Source: Thermacetogenium sp. UBA5472 (GTDB lineage Bacteria; Bacillota; DSM-12270; Thermacetogeniales; Thermacetogeniaceae). Taken from it: a DNA stretch of 5,463 bases. Below, piece by piece: positions 5,374 through 5,463 of the stretch (the stretch's first letter is position 1; the number at the start of each line of letters is the position of its first letter). The DNA is taken from the NCBI GenBank assembly GCA_002426495.1, contig DIQC01000034.1:47184-52646 (forward strand). Direction: 5' to 3'. The notes beneath the pieces are model-generated. The model did no database searches. It saw only the letters and a list, made by a program, of their open reading frames with translations, and was not told the origin of the DNA. The translations under genes were made by a program, and so were the position numbers.

Positions 5374-5386
5374 TTGTAGAAAACAT

Positions 5387-5415
5387 AAGGAGGGGCAAAA
5401 GCCCCGAGGTGATCC
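5387..5415 (+). promoter_or_regulatory. Hairpin bracketed by two Shine-Dalgarno-like motifs
   Basis: AAGGAGG (5387-5393) overlaps a GGGGC/GCCCC stem with an AAAA loop (5392-5405), followed by GAGGTGATCC (5406-5415), which matches the complement of the bacterial 16S rRNA 3' end over ten bases. From the GTG at 5409 a frame stays open to the window end (begins MIHYFKKIFYLKKEQ), and an ATG sits on the last three bases. With no T tract after the hairpin it does not look like a terminator. Whether a gene starts here cannot be decided from the bases available. Confidence 0.35.
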
Positions 5416-5463
5416 ATTATTTTAAAAAAATCTTTTATTTAAAAAAAGAGCAGCGGTGTGATG

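Noticed and set aside
5392..5405. GGGGC/GCCCC hairpin as a terminator of the secreted-protein gene
   Set aside because: The stem is short and is followed by GAGGTGATCC instead of a T tract, in either direction.
5082..5417. A 111-codon minus-strand open frame with apparent repeats
   Set aside because: Its repeats are the antisense shadow of the 36-bp coding repeats in the plus-strand gene.

Overview
The window reads as a piece of a Gram-positive, Firmicutes chromosome, most likely from a Clostridia-type lineage. Three things suggest this: a leuS gene preceded by a canonical T-box leader, a ComEA competence protein of the one-TM/SLBB/helix-hairpin-helix type, and a secreted protein with a signal region resembling those of SipW-dependent (TasA/camelysin-like) surface proteins. 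The species cannot be named from the sequence.

Layout, from right to left on the minus strand. A perfect-consensus vegetative promoter (TTGACA, 17 bp, TATAAT; 4130-4158) starts a leader of about 320 nt (4122-3801). The leader has T-box Stem I with a CUC leucine specifier, a Stem III region, the T-box antiterminator and a competing intrinsic terminator. leuS follows (3714-1201), then a palindromic element (1171-1118) and a strong terminator (1107-1071). A gap of about 280 bp with a candidate promoter leads to comEA (786-172). The comEA stop codon overlaps two tandem hairpin repeats (173-71). A Shine-Dalgarno-like AGGAG at the left edge hints at another minus-strand gene starting just outside.

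The standout is inside the leuS leader. A complete, canonical tRNA-Ala(GGC) gene with encoded CCA (3870-3944) sits between Stem III and the antiterminator, in the leader's sense orientation. It is flanked by leader sequence that can form an 11-bp helix stacking on the tRNA acceptor stem. Every transcript from the leuS promoter, terminated or read through, should therefore contain this tRNA. Its maturation would cut the leucine sensor away from the antiterminator/mRNA half. The tRNA's own ACCA end is also complementary to the T-box UGGU bulge nearby.

To the right is a small surface-protein locus. On the minus strand, 4161-4361 is a fragment resembling an LPXTG cell-wall sorting signal (LPQ...GG, hydrophobic segment, KRK tail) without a body or a good start. 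On the plus strand, 4543-5361 is a secreted protein with an extracellular domain and a 12-residue Pro/Glu/Asn-rich tandem repeat tail. That tail stops inside its sixth repeat at a TGA and has no sorting signal. The two may be separated parts of one surface-protein family.
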